From assembly GCF_001425605.1 (NCBI RefSeq), contig NZ_LMRG01000007.1:62001-126000 (forward strand): a stretch of 64,000 nucleotides of DNA. Direction: 5' to 3'. Origin of the DNA: Rhizobium sp. Leaf453 (GTDB taxonomy: Bacteria > Pseudomonadota > Alphaproteobacteria > Rhizobiales > Rhizobiaceae). The notes under the pieces were generated by a model. It did not search any database. It was not told the DNA's origin and saw only the letters and a program-made list of their open reading frames with translations. The position numbers were made by a program, and so were the translations under genes. The number at the start of each line of letters is the position of its first letter. Positions within the stretch are counted from its first letter, which is position 1. Positions 37,353 through 46,720 of this stretch are shown in pieces.

Positions 37353-38663
37353 ATGAGCGCCGCGACGCTAGAGCAGGAAAAGACGGTTGCTTCCCAGCCA
37401 CCGTCGAGCCGTGCATTTTCGACATTCGAACGCATGGTGGCCTGGCGCTACCTGCGCTCGCGCCGCAAGGAGGCGTTCATTTCGGTGATCGCCGGCTTTT
37501 CCTTCATCGGCATCATGCTCGGTGTCGCGACGCTGATCATCGTCATGGCCGTCATGAACGGCTTTCGTACGGAACTGATTTCCCGCATCCTCGGCATCAA
37601 CGGTCATATGATCGTCCAGACGACCGACGGTCCGCTCGACAATTATGCCGATCTGGCGACGAAGTTTTCCGGCATCCAGGGCGTCACCATGGCGATCCCG
37701 ATGATCGAGGGGCAGACGCTGGCCTCCGGCCCGAGTGGTGCAGGCACCGGCGCCCTGGTTCGCGGCGTACGCGCTGATGACCTCACCAAGATGAAGGCGA
37801 TCGCGGATCACGTCACCGCCGGCGACCTCGTCGGTTATGCGGCGGGCACCGGCGTTCTGGTCGGAAAGCGCATGGCCGAACAGCTCGGCATCACCGCCGG
37901 CGGCACGATCACGCTGGTCTCGCCTGAGGGCGATATCACACCGATGGGCGTCAATCCTCGGGTGAAGTCCTATACGGTCTCGGGTGTTTTCGAGCTTGGC
38001 ATGTCGGAATATGATGCCTCGATCATCTTCATGCCGCTCGAAGAGGCGCAGCTCTATTTCAACGCACCGGGCATCGCGCAGTCGATCGAGCTGTTTGTGA
38101 CCAATCCGGATCTGGTCGATGATCTGCGTGCGCCGGTGGAGGCCGCTGCCGCCGGCCGCCAGGTGTTTCTCACCGACTGGCGAGACCGCAACAAGACGTT
38201 CTTCTCGGCCCTGTCCGTCGAGCGCAACGTCATGTTCATGATCCTGACGCTGATCGTGCTGGTCGCGGCGCTCAACATCGTTTCCGGCCTGATCATGCTG
38301 GTGAAGGACAAGGGGCGCGATATCGCTATCCTGCGCACCATGGGCGCGACATCCGGGGCGATCATGCGCATCTTCTTCATGACGGGCGCGGCAATCGGCA
38401 TTGTCGGAACGTTCGCCGGCGTGCTTCTCGGCGTCGTCGTCTGTCTCAACATCGAATCCATCCGCCAGTTCTTCTCCTGGCTCTCCGGGGAGACGCTGTT
38501 CAATCCCGAACTCTACTTCCTCAGCCAGCTGCCGGCCGACATGAACCCGGGCGAGACCATTTCCGTGGTCGCCATGGCCATCGGCCTTTCCTTCCTCGCC
38601 ACGATCTTTCCGGCCTGGCGCGCTTCGCGCCTCGATCCGGTTCAGGCTCTGCGCTACGAATAA
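37353..38663 (+). CDS. lolC: Lipoprotein-releasing ABC transporter permease (LolC/LolE type)
   Basis: A 436-residue inner-membrane protein with one N-terminal span (about residues 45-68, FSFIGIMLGVATLIIVMAV), a large periplasmic MacB-like domain, and three C-terminal spans of the FtsX fold. With LolD it extracts outer-membrane lipoproteins. There is only one permease gene here, so it likely acts as a homodimer (LolF-type arrangement) as in many alphaproteobacteria; LolC versus LolE cannot be decided. Confidence 0.92.
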   Translation: MSAATLEQEKTVASQPPSSRAFSTFERMVAWRYLRSRRKEAFISVIAGFSFIGIMLGVATLIIVMAVMNGFRTELISRILGINGHMIVQTTDGPLDNYADLATKFSGIQGVTMAIPMIEGQTLASGPSGAGTGALVRGVRADDLTKMKAIADHVTAGDLVGYAAGTGVLVGKRMAEQLGITAGGTITLVSPEGDITPMGVNPRVKSYTVSGVFELGMSEYDASIIFMPLEEAQLYFNAPGIAQSIELFVTNPDLVDDLRAPVEAAAAGRQVFLTDWRDRNKTFFSALSVERNVMFMILTLIVLVAALNIVSGLIMLVKDKGRDIAILRTMGATSGAIMRIFFMTGAAIGIVGTFAGVLLGVVVCLNIESIRQFFSWLSGETLFNPELYFLSQLPADMNPGETISVVAMAIGLSFLATIFPAWRASRLDPVQALRYE

Positions 38664-38681
38664 CCAAGGATTACCGACACG

Positions 38682-39365
38682 ATGAATGCGCGCGTGGCAC
38701 TGCAGCTTACCGGCGTCGAACGGCATTACAGCCAGGGTGACGAAACCCTGACGATTCTGAAGGGTGCGAACTTTTCCCTTCACGGCGGCCAGACCGTCGC
38801 ACTCGTGGCGCCGTCCGGCACCGGCAAGTCGACACTGCTTCATCTTGCGGGCCTTTTGGAGCGCCCGGATGCTGGCGAGGTCCTGATCAACGGCCAGTCC
38901 TGCGGCGAACTCAGCGACCAGCAGCGCACCTCGATTCGCCGTAACGAGATCGGTTTCGTCTACCAGTTCCACCACCTGCTGCCGGAGTTCACGGCAATTG
39001 AAAACATCATGATGCCGCAGCTGATCGCTGGTCTTGCTAAGGCCGAGGCGCGCGAACGGGCGGCCGCGCTGCTGGACTACATGAGGATCGGTCACCGCGC
39101 CGAGCATCGCCCGTCCGAACTGTCCGGCGGCGAGCAGCAGCGTGTCGCGATTGCCCGTGCCGTTGCCAATGCGCCCCTGGTTCTGCTGGCCGATGAACCG
39201 ACCGGCAATCTCGACCCGGAAACCGCCGGCTACGTCTTCGAGGCGCTTGAGGCGCTGGTGCGCCAGTCCGGTCTTGCCGCGATGATCGCTACGCACAACT
39301 ACGAGTTGGCCGCGCGCATGGACCGTCGCGTGACCATCGAGGACGGCAAGGTCGTCGAACTGTAG
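38682..39365 (+). CDS. lolD: Lipoprotein-releasing ABC transporter ATP-binding protein
   Basis: A 227-residue ATPase with Walker [16 protein letters not shown], signature [14 protein letters not shown], Walker [13 protein letters not shown] and switch histidine IATHNYELA. It lies 18 bases after the permease gene and forms the LolCDE-type complex at the inner membrane. Confidence 0.95.
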   Translation: MNARVALQLTGVERHYSQGDETLTILKGANFSLHGGQTVALVAPSGTGKSTLLHLAGLLERPDAGEVLINGQSCGELSDQQRTSIRRNEIGFVYQFHHLLPEFTAIENIMMPQLIAGLAKAEARERAAALLDYMRIGHRAEHRPSELSGGEQQRVAIARAVANAPLVLLADEPTGNLDPETAGYVFEALEALVRQSGLAAMIATHNYELAARMDRRVTIEDGKVVEL

Positions 39366-39383
39366 CCGTTTAAGCGGGGCCTG

Positions 39384-39962
39384 CTATTTCTGACAGGCTG
39401 TCTGTCCCACGTCGTCGTTCCAGTCCTTGAGGAAGATCAGCTTGCCGGTGACCGACACGGCTCGGCCATTGCTCTTTCCCTTGCCGGTGAGGACATTGAA
39501 ATCGCATTCCGTCGTATTGTCCGGATCCAGCGTGTCGTACGACGTGTAGGTGTAGCCGGCGACGACAAAGTCGAAATTGCGATAGGCGACAGTCAGCTTC
39601 TGTTCCCAGCGATCGCGGCCAATCGCATCATTGTGCGAGGTAATCAGGATCGAGCCGTTGGGTAGGGCAGTCACCGACGGTACCTGTCCCGCCATTTCCA
39701 GGTTGCCCCATATCTTGTTGGGTGCGACCGTCTTCAGCACCAGCGCACCGGTGTCGCCGTTATTGAGATAGATGTAGACGGCGTTGTCCGCGTCGCTGTC
39801 GGCGCCGGGCGAGACCAGCATGGCGAGGTCCGCATTGCCGTCCTTGTCCCAGTCGCCCGTAGCAGCCGAGACGATGCGTTCCGGATCGATCGCGTCGGCC
39901 GCCGATACCACCTGCGCGCACAATCCAAACAGCGCCGTCATGACGGCCATCGACATCTTCAT
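39384..39962 (-). CDS. Secreted hypothetical protein with an FG-GAP/VCBS-like segment
   Basis: A 192-residue protein with a Sec signal peptide (MKMSMAVMTALFGLCAQVVSA, cleavage near ADA). The segment ATGDWDKDGNADLAMLV resembles a single calcium-binding FG-GAP repeat, and DNAVYIYLNNGDTGAL fits the same beta-propeller blade. Two further cysteines (ECDFN and QTACQK) could pair. It converges with lolD 18 bases away. Its 5' side faces the LexA-box region of the small gene at 40158. No specific function is recognised. Confidence 0.75.
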   Translation of the reverse strand: MKMSMAVMTALFGLCAQVVSAADAIDPERIVSAATGDWDKDGNADLAMLVSPGADSDADNAVYIYLNNGDTGALVLKTVAPNKIWGNLEMAGQVPSVTALPNGSILITSHNDAIGRDRWEQKLTVAYRNFDFVVAGYTYTSYDTLDPDNTTECDFNVLTGKGKSNGRAVSVTGKLIFLKDWNDDVGQTACQK

Positions 39963-40100
39963 CCGTGATCTCCCTTTTGTGACGGCGGCAGACTAGTCGG
40001 CCGATTTACTGCCGTCCAGACGATTTAACCGGCGGTAGGCGCGCGTTGGAATTTGTTTACCATCTGCCCAGCCACGCAACCGTCCGTTCGAATTTGCTGC

Positions 40101-40135
40101 TTGACGAGTGAACATAAATAGAACATTAAAGGAAC
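40101..40135 (+). promoter_or_regulatory. LexA-type SOS operator (three GAAC elements) over a sigma-70 promoter
   Basis: GAAC occurs at 40110-40113, 40121-40124 and 40132-40135, each 11 bp apart. This makes two overlapping copies of GAAC-N7-GAAC, the LexA box of alphaproteobacteria (also written GTTC-N7-GTTC). A promoter TTGACG (40101-40106), 17 bases, CATTAA (40124-40129) is covered by them, and the 28-codon gene starts 22 bases later. A bound repressor would block this promoter. The motif and promoter are seen directly; LexA binding is inferred. Confidence 0.75.
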
Positions 40136-40157
40136 ATAACGAAAAAGGAGCCCCGCA

Positions 40158-40244
40158 ATGACCGACTTTATTCGTGACCTCGCAGCTTTCACCTCCGTCG
40201 CAATGTTCATCGCCAGCTTTTCCATCATCATGATGGGCATGTAA
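40158..40244 (+). CDS. 28-residue single-pass membrane protein, putative SOS-induced
   Basis: This very short ORF has a strong ribosome binding site, AAAAAGGAG (40142-40150), 7 bases before ATG 40158. The product has a charged start (MTDFIRD) and a hydrophobic span at residues 8-26 (LAAFTSVAMFIASFSIIMM), then ends GM. The predicted topology is N-terminus in the cytoplasm. Tandem LexA boxes lie directly upstream. The Caulobacter SOS protein SidA is also a tiny (29-residue) LexA-controlled inner-membrane peptide that blocks division through FtsW. Sequence homology to SidA cannot be claimed here; the resemblance is in size, location and regulation. Confidence 0.75.
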   Translation: MTDFIRDLAAFTSVAMFIASFSIIMMGM

Positions 40245-40409
40245 TTCGGCTCTTTCGCCGCCAGTCTTTCAGGGCTTTGGCAAGAGCGTGAAGCGGCCTG
40301 TGGACAATCCGACGCGCGGGTGAAAAAGCCACGCATCGCCAGATGAATTCTGGACATCGGTGGACGGAAAAAGGATATCCTCGGGCCTTCACGGGAATCG
40401 AGGTGTGCC

Positions 40410-43400
40410 ATGGCGGATGCGGTCAAAGACAAGCAGCAGGAGAGCGGCGCACCGGGCGAGGTTTCCCCGCAATTTGTCCATCTGCGCGTCCATTCGGCCT
40501 TTTCACTTCTTGAAGGGGCCTTGCCGGTCAAGAAGATCATCGGCAAGGCGGTGGCGGACGGTCAGCCGGCGATCGGCATCGCCGACACCAACAATCTGTT
40601 CGCCGCGCTCGAATTTTCGCAGAAATGCATGGACGACGGCCTGCAGCCGCTGATCGGCTGCCAGCTGTCGATCGACATGGGCGATGAGGGCGAGGGGGAG
40701 AAGCGTGGCCATGCGCAGCATCTGGCCAAGCTCCCGTCCATCGTCCTGATCGCCGCCACCGACGCCGGCTATGTGCGGCTTGTTGATATCGTCAGCCGAG
40801 CCTATCTCGGCGGCGAAGGCAACCAGTCTGTGCGCATCGCACTGTCTTGGCTGCAGGACGATGGAGCCGAAGGACTGATCGCGCTGACCGGCGCCTCCGG
40901 CGGCCCGATCGACATGCCGCTGAAGTCGGGACATCATGCGGTAGCGGAGGCGCGCCTGAAGTCACTCGCGGACGTGTTCGGCGACCGGCTTTATGTCGAG
41001 ATCCAGCGTCACGGCAAATATGATCGCCGCCAGGAAAACCGGGTTGTCGATCTCGCATACAAGCTCGAATTGCCGATTGTCGCGACCAACGAACCGTTCT
41101 TCCCGTCGCCCGGCGAGTTCGAGGCCCACGATGCCCTCATGGCGGTCGCCCACAACGCCATGGTCTCCGACGACAGCCGTTTCCGCCTGACACCGGATCA
41201 CTACCTGAAAAGTCGCAAGGATATGGCGGTGCTGTTTGCCGACCTGCCCGAGGCGCTGGAAAACACGATCGAGATCGCCAAGCGCTGTTCCTTTGTGCTC
41301 AAGACACGCGGGCCGATCCTGCCGCGCTTTACCGGCGCCTCCGATGATCCCAAGGAAGCCGAGCGCGCCGAAGAAGTGGAACTTCGCCGCCAGGCTGTCG
41401 AAGGCCTGGAGCAGCGCATGAGCAAGCTCGGCCTGTCTGCTGGTTACACCGAGACCGATTATCGTGAACGGCTCGATTTCGAGCTGAGCGTCATCGAGAA
41501 GATGAAGTTCCCGGGCTACTTCCTGATCGTTGCCGACTTCATCAAATGGGCGAAGCTGCAGGATATTCCGGTCGGCCCAGGACGTGGTTCGGGTGCGGGC
41601 TCGCTGGTCGCCTATGCGCTCACCATCACCGACGTCGATCCCTTGCGCTTCTCGCTGCTGTTCGAACGTTTCCTCAATCCGGATCGCGTTTCGATGCCCG
41701 ACTTCGACATCGACTTCTGCCAGGACCGGCGCGAAGAAGTGATCCGCTATGTCCAGCGCAAATACGGGCGCGAGCAGGTGGCGCAGATCATCACCTTCGG
41801 ATCGCTGCAGGCGCGCGCCGCTCTGCGCGACGTCGGCCGCGTGCTGGAAATGCCCTATGGCCAGGTCGACAAGATCTGCAAGCTTGTGCCGAACAACCCC
41901 GCCAATCCGACGCCGCTCTCCAAGGCGATCGAGGAGGAGCCGCGCTTCCAGGAAGAGGTCGACAAGGAACCGGTGATCGGCCGGCTGCTCGATATCGCCC
42001 AGAAGATCGAAGGGCTTTATCGCCACGCCTCGACGCATGCCGCTGGTATCGTCATCGGCGACCGCCCGCTGTCGCAGCTGGTGCCGATGTATCGCGATCC
42101 GCGCTCGGACATGCCGGTCACCCAGTTCAACATGAAATGGGTCGAGCAGGCCGGGCTGGTGAAGTTCGACTTCCTCGGCCTGAAGACGCTGACGGTTCTG
42201 AAGGTTGCTGTCGATTTCATCCGCAAGCGCAATATCGAGGTCAATCTCGAAGCTCTGCCGCTCGACGACCAGAAGACCTACGAGATGCTCTCCAAGGGCG
42301 ACACGGTCGGCGTGTTCCAGGTGGAAAGTGCCGGCATGCGCAAGGCGCTGATCGGCATGCGGCCCGACTGCATCGAGGACATCATCGCGCTTGTGGCGCT
42401 CTATCGCCCCGGCCCGATGGAAAACATCCCGGTCTACAACGCCCGCAAGCACGGCGAGGAAGAGATCGAATCGATCCATCCGAAGATCGATTATCTGCTC
42501 AAGGAAACGCAGGGCGTTATCGTCTATCAGGAACAGGTCATGCAGATCGCTCAGGTTCTGTCAGGCTATTCGCTCGGCGAAGCCGACCTTCTGCGCCGCG
42601 CCATGGGCAAGAAGATCAAGGAGGAAATGGACAAGCAGCGCGCCCGTTTCGTCACCGGTGCGGTCGATAATGGCGTATCGAAGCCGCAATCCGATCTGAT
42701 CTTCGATCTGCTTGCGAAGTTCGCCAATTACGGATTCAACAAGAGCCACGCGGCCGCCTATGCGATCGTCTCCTACCAGACGGCCTATCTGAAGGCGCAT
42801 TTCCCTGTCGAGTTCCTGGCGGCGTCGATGACGCTCGATATGTCGAACACGGACAAGATCAACGACTTCCGCCAGGATGCGATGCGGCTCGGTATCGCCA
42901 TCATCCCGCCGTCTGTACAGACCTCGTTCCGTCGCTTCGAGACAGGCGAAAACCGGATCTACTATTCGCTCGCCGCCATCAAGGGCGTGGGCGAAGCGGC
43001 GGTCGATCACATCGTCGCCGTGCGCGGTGACGAGCCGTTTACCGATCTCGAGGATTTTTGCCTCCGGATCGATCCGAAGCTGCTCAACCGCCGCGTCTTC
43101 GAAAGCCTGATCTGCGCCGGCGCCTTCGATTGTTTCGGGCTGGATCGTGCCGAACTGGTCGGCGGTCTCGATCGCATTCTCGGCTTTGCCCAGATCGCCC
43201 AGGCCAACAAGGTCAGCGGCCAAAGCGACATGTTCGGGGCAGGGGCTGCGACAGGTCCGGAGAAGATCAGCCTGCCGCCCTATTCACCCTGGCTGGCATC
43301 CGAAAAGCTGCACCGTGAATTCCAGGTCCTCGGCTTCTATCTCTCGGCCCATCCGCTCGATACCTATAACGAGCTGCTGAACAAGATCCGGGTCCAGACC

Positions 43401-43916
43401 TTCGGTGATTTTGCCGCATCAGTGAAGAAGGGCGCGACCGCCGGGCGCCTTGCCGGCACGGTGACCTCGAAGCAGGAGCGCAAGACCCGTACCGGCAACA
43501 AGATGGGCATTATCGCTTTTTCCGATTCCTCCGGCCAGTTCGAAGCCGTGCTGTTTTCGGAGGCCTTGAACCAGTATCGCGACCTGCTGGAGCCCGGCAA
43601 ATCGCTGGTGATGACCGTGCAGGCGGAAGAGCGGCCGGAAGGCATCGGCCTGCGTATCCAGACGCTGCAATCGCTGGAGGAGCGGTCTCTACAGATGCAG
43701 AAGGCGCTGCGGGTCTACGTGCGCGACAGCGGCCCGTTGCGCTCGGTCGCCACGCATCTGAACACGCGCGGGGATGGCCTGGTGTCCTTTATCGTCATTA
43801 AGGACAACGGCCAGCGCGAGATCGAGGTCGAGCTAAACGAGAAATACCGCATCTCACCAGAAATCGCCGCCGCGCTGAGGACCGCGCCGGGTGTAATCGA
43901 CGTCGAACTGGTTTGA
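40410..43916 (+). CDS. dnaE: DNA polymerase III subunit alpha
   Basis: A 1168-residue replicative polymerase (DnaE1). Order: PHP domain (start FVHLRVHSAFSLLEGALPVK), polymerase palm with catalytic aspartates in MPDFDIDFCQDRR (D433 and D435), GPGRGSGAGSLVAYAL, helix-hairpin-helix and OB-fold regions toward the C-terminus. Its length and the full PHP and OB parts fit DnaE1, not the error-prone DnaE2. ATG 40410 follows a GAGGTG site. It starts 165 bp downstream of the SOS small gene, and I see no clear terminator between them. Confidence 0.96.
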   Translation: MADAVKDKQQESGAPGEVSPQFVHLRVHSAFSLLEGALPVKKIIGKAVADGQPAIGIADTNNLFAALEFSQKCMDDGLQPLIGCQLSIDMGDEGEGEKRGHAQHLAKLPSIVLIAATDAGYVRLVDIVSRAYLGGEGNQSVRIALSWLQDDGAEGLIALTGASGGPIDMPLKSGHHAVAEARLKSLADVFGDRLYVEIQRHGKYDRRQENRVVDLAYKLELPIVATNEPFFPSPGEFEAHDALMAVAHNAMVSDDSRFRLTPDHYLKSRKDMAVLFADLPEALENTIEIAKRCSFVLKTRGPILPRFTGASDDPKEAERAEEVELRRQAVEGLEQRMSKLGLSAGYTETDYRERLDFELSVIEKMKFPGYFLIVADFIKWAKLQDIPVGPGRGSGAGSLVAYALTITDVDPLRFSLLFERFLNPDRVSMPDFDIDFCQDRREEVIRYVQRKYGREQVAQIITFGSLQARAALRDVGRVLEMPYGQVDKICKLVPNNPANPTPLSKAIEEEPRFQEEVDKEPVIGRLLDIAQKIEGLYRHASTHAAGIVIGDRPLSQLVPMYRDPRSDMPVTQFNMKWVEQAGLVKFDFLGLKTLTVLKVAVDFIRKRNIEVNLEALPLDDQKTYEMLSKGDTVGVFQVESAGMRKALIGMRPDCIEDIIALVALYRPGPMENIPVYNARKHGEEEIESIHPKIDYLLKETQGVIVYQEQVMQIAQVLSGYSLGEADLLRRAMGKKIKEEMDKQRARFVTGAVDNGVSKPQSDLIFDLLAKFANYGFNKSHAAAYAIVSYQTAYLKAHFPVEFLAASMTLDMSNTDKINDFRQDAMRLGIAIIPPSVQTSFRRFETGENRIYYSLAAIKGVGEAAVDHIVAVRGDEPFTDLEDFCLRIDPKLLNRRVFESLICAGAFDCFGLDRAELVGGLDRILGFAQIAQANKVSGQSDMFGAGAATGPEKISLPPYSPWLASEKLHREFQVLGFYLSAHPLDTYNELLNKIRVQTFGDFAASVKKGATAGRLAGTVTSKQERKTRTGNKMGIIAFSDSSGQFEAVLFSEALNQYRDLLEPGKSLVMTVQAEERPEGIGLRIQTLQSLEERSLQMQKALRVYVRDSGPLRSVATHLNTRGDGLVSFIVIKDNGQREIEVELNEKYRISPEIAAALRTAPGVIDVELV

Positions 43917-43934
43917 CCGCGATCGTCGATGGTC

Positions 43935-45167
43935 TCAGGATTTCGGACCCGCGTGGGTGATCGTCACGAAATCGGTGCCATCGCCGGTTTCTGGGCCGAG
44001 ACCCATGTCGGTAATGGTGAGAGACGAGCCTTCTGAGAGAAGGCTTTCGATGCGCTGGCGGACATCGTCGGGAATGTGGATGCGTGCGAGCGTGCGCTGC
44101 GTGACGTCGAACGCCATTGCATCCTCTTCGAGCGTAATGCCGAGCCGCTTCTTCATCGGGCCGGGCAGGCGGTTGTCGAGCGCCATGCCGAACCATTCAC
44201 CCTTGCCGGTTGCTGCATCGACATTCTGGAATTGCAGGAAATGTGTTCCCAGCGCGTTTTCCGGCTTGTCGATGATGACGGATGTCCCGAACAAGGGTTG
44301 GAAGTCTTGACGGACGAGCAGCTGGCCATTCGGCGGCTTGCCCTTGCCGGCCTTGAGGTAGAGCGCTTCAACGAAAGCCGGCGTGACCTTGCCGTCCACG
44401 GTCAGTTTCTCCGCCGTCTGAAAGGCCCTGACGGCCTCCATCGTCTGCGCGCCGGCATAGCCGTCGGCCACGCCTGCCGCATAACCAAGCTGGTTGAGTA
44501 TTTGCTGGATATCCATGGTCACCTCACGCTGCCCGCGATGGGTGATCAGGATCCGGATCGGTGGCTTCTGCTCGATTTCGACGGCTGCGGTCTTGGTCGG
44601 TTCGGTTTCGTTGGTCGCCACCTCAACGGTTTGCGAATGGATCTGGGAGACGCTCGGCCGCAAGGTCGCGTCCGAGAGCAGGGCGGGTTCTTCGACTTTC
44701 GGCTGGAAAAGGAAGGGGTCTGAAATCATCACCGGCGTCACCTGCCGGTCCGAGATCACCACATGCAGCCCGCGTCCGGTCATCTTGAACAGTTGTTTCG
44801 CGAACGCGTCGGGCATGCGCACGCAGCCGTGTGATGCCGGATAGCTCGGCACGTGGTTGGAGGCGTGTAGCGCGATCCCGGACCAGGTCAGCCGCTGCAT
44901 GAAAGGCATCGGCGCGTTCGAATAGATGTTCGACTTGTGGAAGCGGCGCTTTTCGAGAATGGAAAAGATGCCCGTCGGCGTCGAATGACCCGCCTTTCCC
45001 GTCGAGACGTTCGAGGTCGCTATCACCGTATTGCCATCATAGACGACGAGCGATTGCTGGTCCTTGGATACGATGATCTGCAGGGGCGCCTGGTCGCTGG
45101 CCGCAAGCGCAGTGCTTGCGTGGAGGGCGAGGGAAAGGCCGATACCGAAAGCGAAGCGCAAAACCAT
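43935..45167 (-). CDS. L,D-transpeptidase with peptidoglycan-binding domain
   Basis: A 410-residue periplasmic YkuD-family enzyme. Signal peptide residues 1-22 (MVLRFAFGIGLSLALHASTA then LA). The catalytic motif is HASNHVPSYPASHGCVRMPD with H113 and nucleophile C115. A PG-binding 1 domain occupies about residues 218-272 (DIQQILNQLGYAAGVADGYA). The C-terminal 130 residues are uncharacterised. It would form 3-3 peptide cross-links or attach proteins to peptidoglycan, important in polar-growing Rhizobiales. ATG 45167 is chosen because the signal peptide begins there. Confidence 0.85.
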   Translation of the reverse strand: MVLRFAFGIGLSLALHASTALAASDQAPLQIIVSKDQQSLVVYDGNTVIATSNVSTGKAGHSTPTGIFSILEKRRFHKSNIYSNAPMPFMQRLTWSGIALHASNHVPSYPASHGCVRMPDAFAKQLFKMTGRGLHVVISDRQVTPVMISDPFLFQPKVEEPALLSDATLRPSVSQIHSQTVEVATNETEPTKTAAVEIEQKPPIRILITHRGQREVTMDIQQILNQLGYAAGVADGYAGAQTMEAVRAFQTAEKLTVDGKVTPAFVEALYLKAGKGKPPNGQLLVRQDFQPLFGTSVIIDKPENALGTHFLQFQNVDAATGKGEWFGMALDNRLPGPMKKRLGITLEEDAMAFDVTQRTLARIHIPDDVRQRIESLLSEGSSLTITDMGLGPETGDGTDFVTITHAGPKS

Positions 45168-45287
45168 GGGAATATCCGGACGCAAAACATAAAACGGAAA
45201 TTGAAGTCGAGGGTAAACTGTGAGTTTTAACGAAGCTTTGCTGTTCCGGCGGGAACACAAGAACGTGAAGCAAGCTCGTGAAGTCGG

Positions 45288-46577
45288 CTACTTTCGCCGG
45301 CCCTTGCCGAACGTGTAGCCAGTCTCGACCGTCGCCTTGCCGAATTTGTCGCGCAGTGTGTTGATCGCGGCTTCGGCGGCGGCGCGACGGGTTGCCTGGG
45401 CGTCGACCAGGTCGGGCGGGTCGGCGAGGTCGGGATCGGAGAGGTCGGAGACACCGATGCCGATCAGACGGAATTTCGTGCCGTCGGTTTCCTTGTCGAG
45501 AAGCTGCATGCCGGTGCGGAAGATGCGGTCGGCAAGACGCGTCGGGCTGTCGAGCTTGCGGTTGCGCGTCCGGGTCTTGAAATCGGCGGTCTTCAGCTTC
45601 AGGACGACCGTCTGCCCGGCGATATCGGCCTTGCGCAGGCGGTGCGCCACCTGCTCGCTCAGACGGCGCAAATGGGTGACCAGATCGTCATAGTCGCAGA
45701 GGTCGTCGTTGAAGGTCGTTTCGGAGGAGACGCTTTTCGCTTCGCCATTGATCTCCACCGCGCGTTCATCCTGTCCGCGTGACAGGCGATAGAGGCGCTG
45801 TCCCATCGTGCCATAGCGCTTCATCAGATCGGTTTCCTCCATCATCTGGAGTTGGCCTATGGTGCGGATGCCATCGCGCTCCAGCGTCGCGGCAAAGGCC
45901 TTGCCGACGCCCCAGATCAGCGTCACCGGCCGCTCCTTCAGAAAGTCCCGTGCCTCGGCTTCTCCGATGACCGAAAAACCACGCGGCTTCTGGAGGTCGG
46001 AGGCGACCTTGGCGAGGAACTTGCAATAGGAGAGACCGACCGACACGGTGATGCCGATCTCCTGTTCGACGCGGCGGGCGAATTTCGCCAGCGTCCGGGC
46101 AGGCGGGTCATGATGCAGGCGTTCCGTGCCTTTCAACTCCAGAAAGGCCTCGTCGATCGACAGGGGCTGCACCAGCGGTGTCAGTTCCTGCATCAGGGCG
46201 CGAACCTGGCGGCCGACGCGCACATATTTCTCCATGTCCGGCTTGATGACGACGGCCTGTGGGCAGGCTTCCAGCGCCTTGAACATCGGCATGGCCGAGC
46301 GCACACCGTGGATGCGGGCAATGTAGCAGGCGGTGGAGACGACCCCGCGCTTGCCGCCGCCGATGATCACCGGCTTGTCGGCGAGTTCCGGATTGTCGCG
46401 TTTTTCCACCGAGGCATAGAAGGCGTCGCAATCGATATGGGCAAGCGTGAGCTGATAGAGTTCGTCGTGATAGAGCAGGCGGGGGCTGCCGCAGGCGCGG
46501 CAACGACGGATAGCGGCCGGCTGCCCCTTCAGGCAATCCCTGCAAAAGCCCGGATAGTGCTGCGCGTCTGTCTGCAT
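45288..46577 (-). CDS. dinB: DNA polymerase IV (translesion, DinB family) with N-terminal Cys-rich extension
   Basis: A 429-residue Y-family polymerase. Catalytic motifs: [16 protein letters not shown] (first carboxylates) and [13 protein letters not shown] (second). The thumb and little-finger domains follow. The N-terminus has an extra segment of about 45 residues with CRDC and CRACG pairs, a possible zinc ribbon absent from E. coli DinB. ATG 46577 is chosen because the longer TTG start at 46589 would lie inside a LexA box. The LexA box directly upstream makes it a typical SOS gene. Confidence 0.93.
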   Translation of the reverse strand: MQTDAQHYPGFCRDCLKGQPAAIRRCRACGSPRLLYHDELYQLTLAHIDCDAFYASVEKRDNPELADKPVIIGGGKRGVVSTACYIARIHGVRSAMPMFKALEACPQAVVIKPDMEKYVRVGRQVRALMQELTPLVQPLSIDEAFLELKGTERLHHDPPARTLAKFARRVEQEIGITVSVGLSYCKFLAKVASDLQKPRGFSVIGEAEARDFLKERPVTLIWGVGKAFAATLERDGIRTIGQLQMMEETDLMKRYGTMGQRLYRLSRGQDERAVEINGEAKSVSSETTFNDDLCDYDDLVTHLRRLSEQVAHRLRKADIAGQTVVLKLKTADFKTRTRNRKLDSPTRLADRIFRTGMQLLDKETDGTKFRLIGIGVSDLSDPDLADPPDLVDAQATRRAAAEAAINTLRDKFGKATVETGYTFGKGRRK

Positions 46578-46583
46578 CGCCTG

Positions 46584-46598
46584 GAACAAAAGTTGAAC
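46584..46598 (-). promoter_or_regulatory. LexA box of dinB
   Basis: GTTC-N7-GTTC on the minus strand (plus-strand GAAC at 46584-46587 and 46595-46598, spacer AAAAGTT). It ends only 6 bases before the dinB ATG, so the operator must overlap the transcription start. Matches the alphaproteobacterial LexA consensus. Confidence 0.75.
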
Positions 46599-46720
46599 AT
46601 AGGCACGTTACGCCCTAACATGCCGAGTCTCAAGGCGTGCGATCGTCAATCTCGCGCGCTGTCCCGGGAAAGGTGCGCTTGAACGACATTTACACTCATC
46701 GATCAGTTGAAAGGGGCGCG

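Noticed and set aside
40296-40310. TGTGGACAA, a DnaA-box-like sequence upstream of dnaE
   Set aside because: A single one-mismatch match; expected by chance in a window of this size.
45240-45262. GAAC-N4-GAAC near the L,D-transpeptidase start as a LexA box
   Set aside because: The spacer is 4 bases where LexA of this class needs 7.
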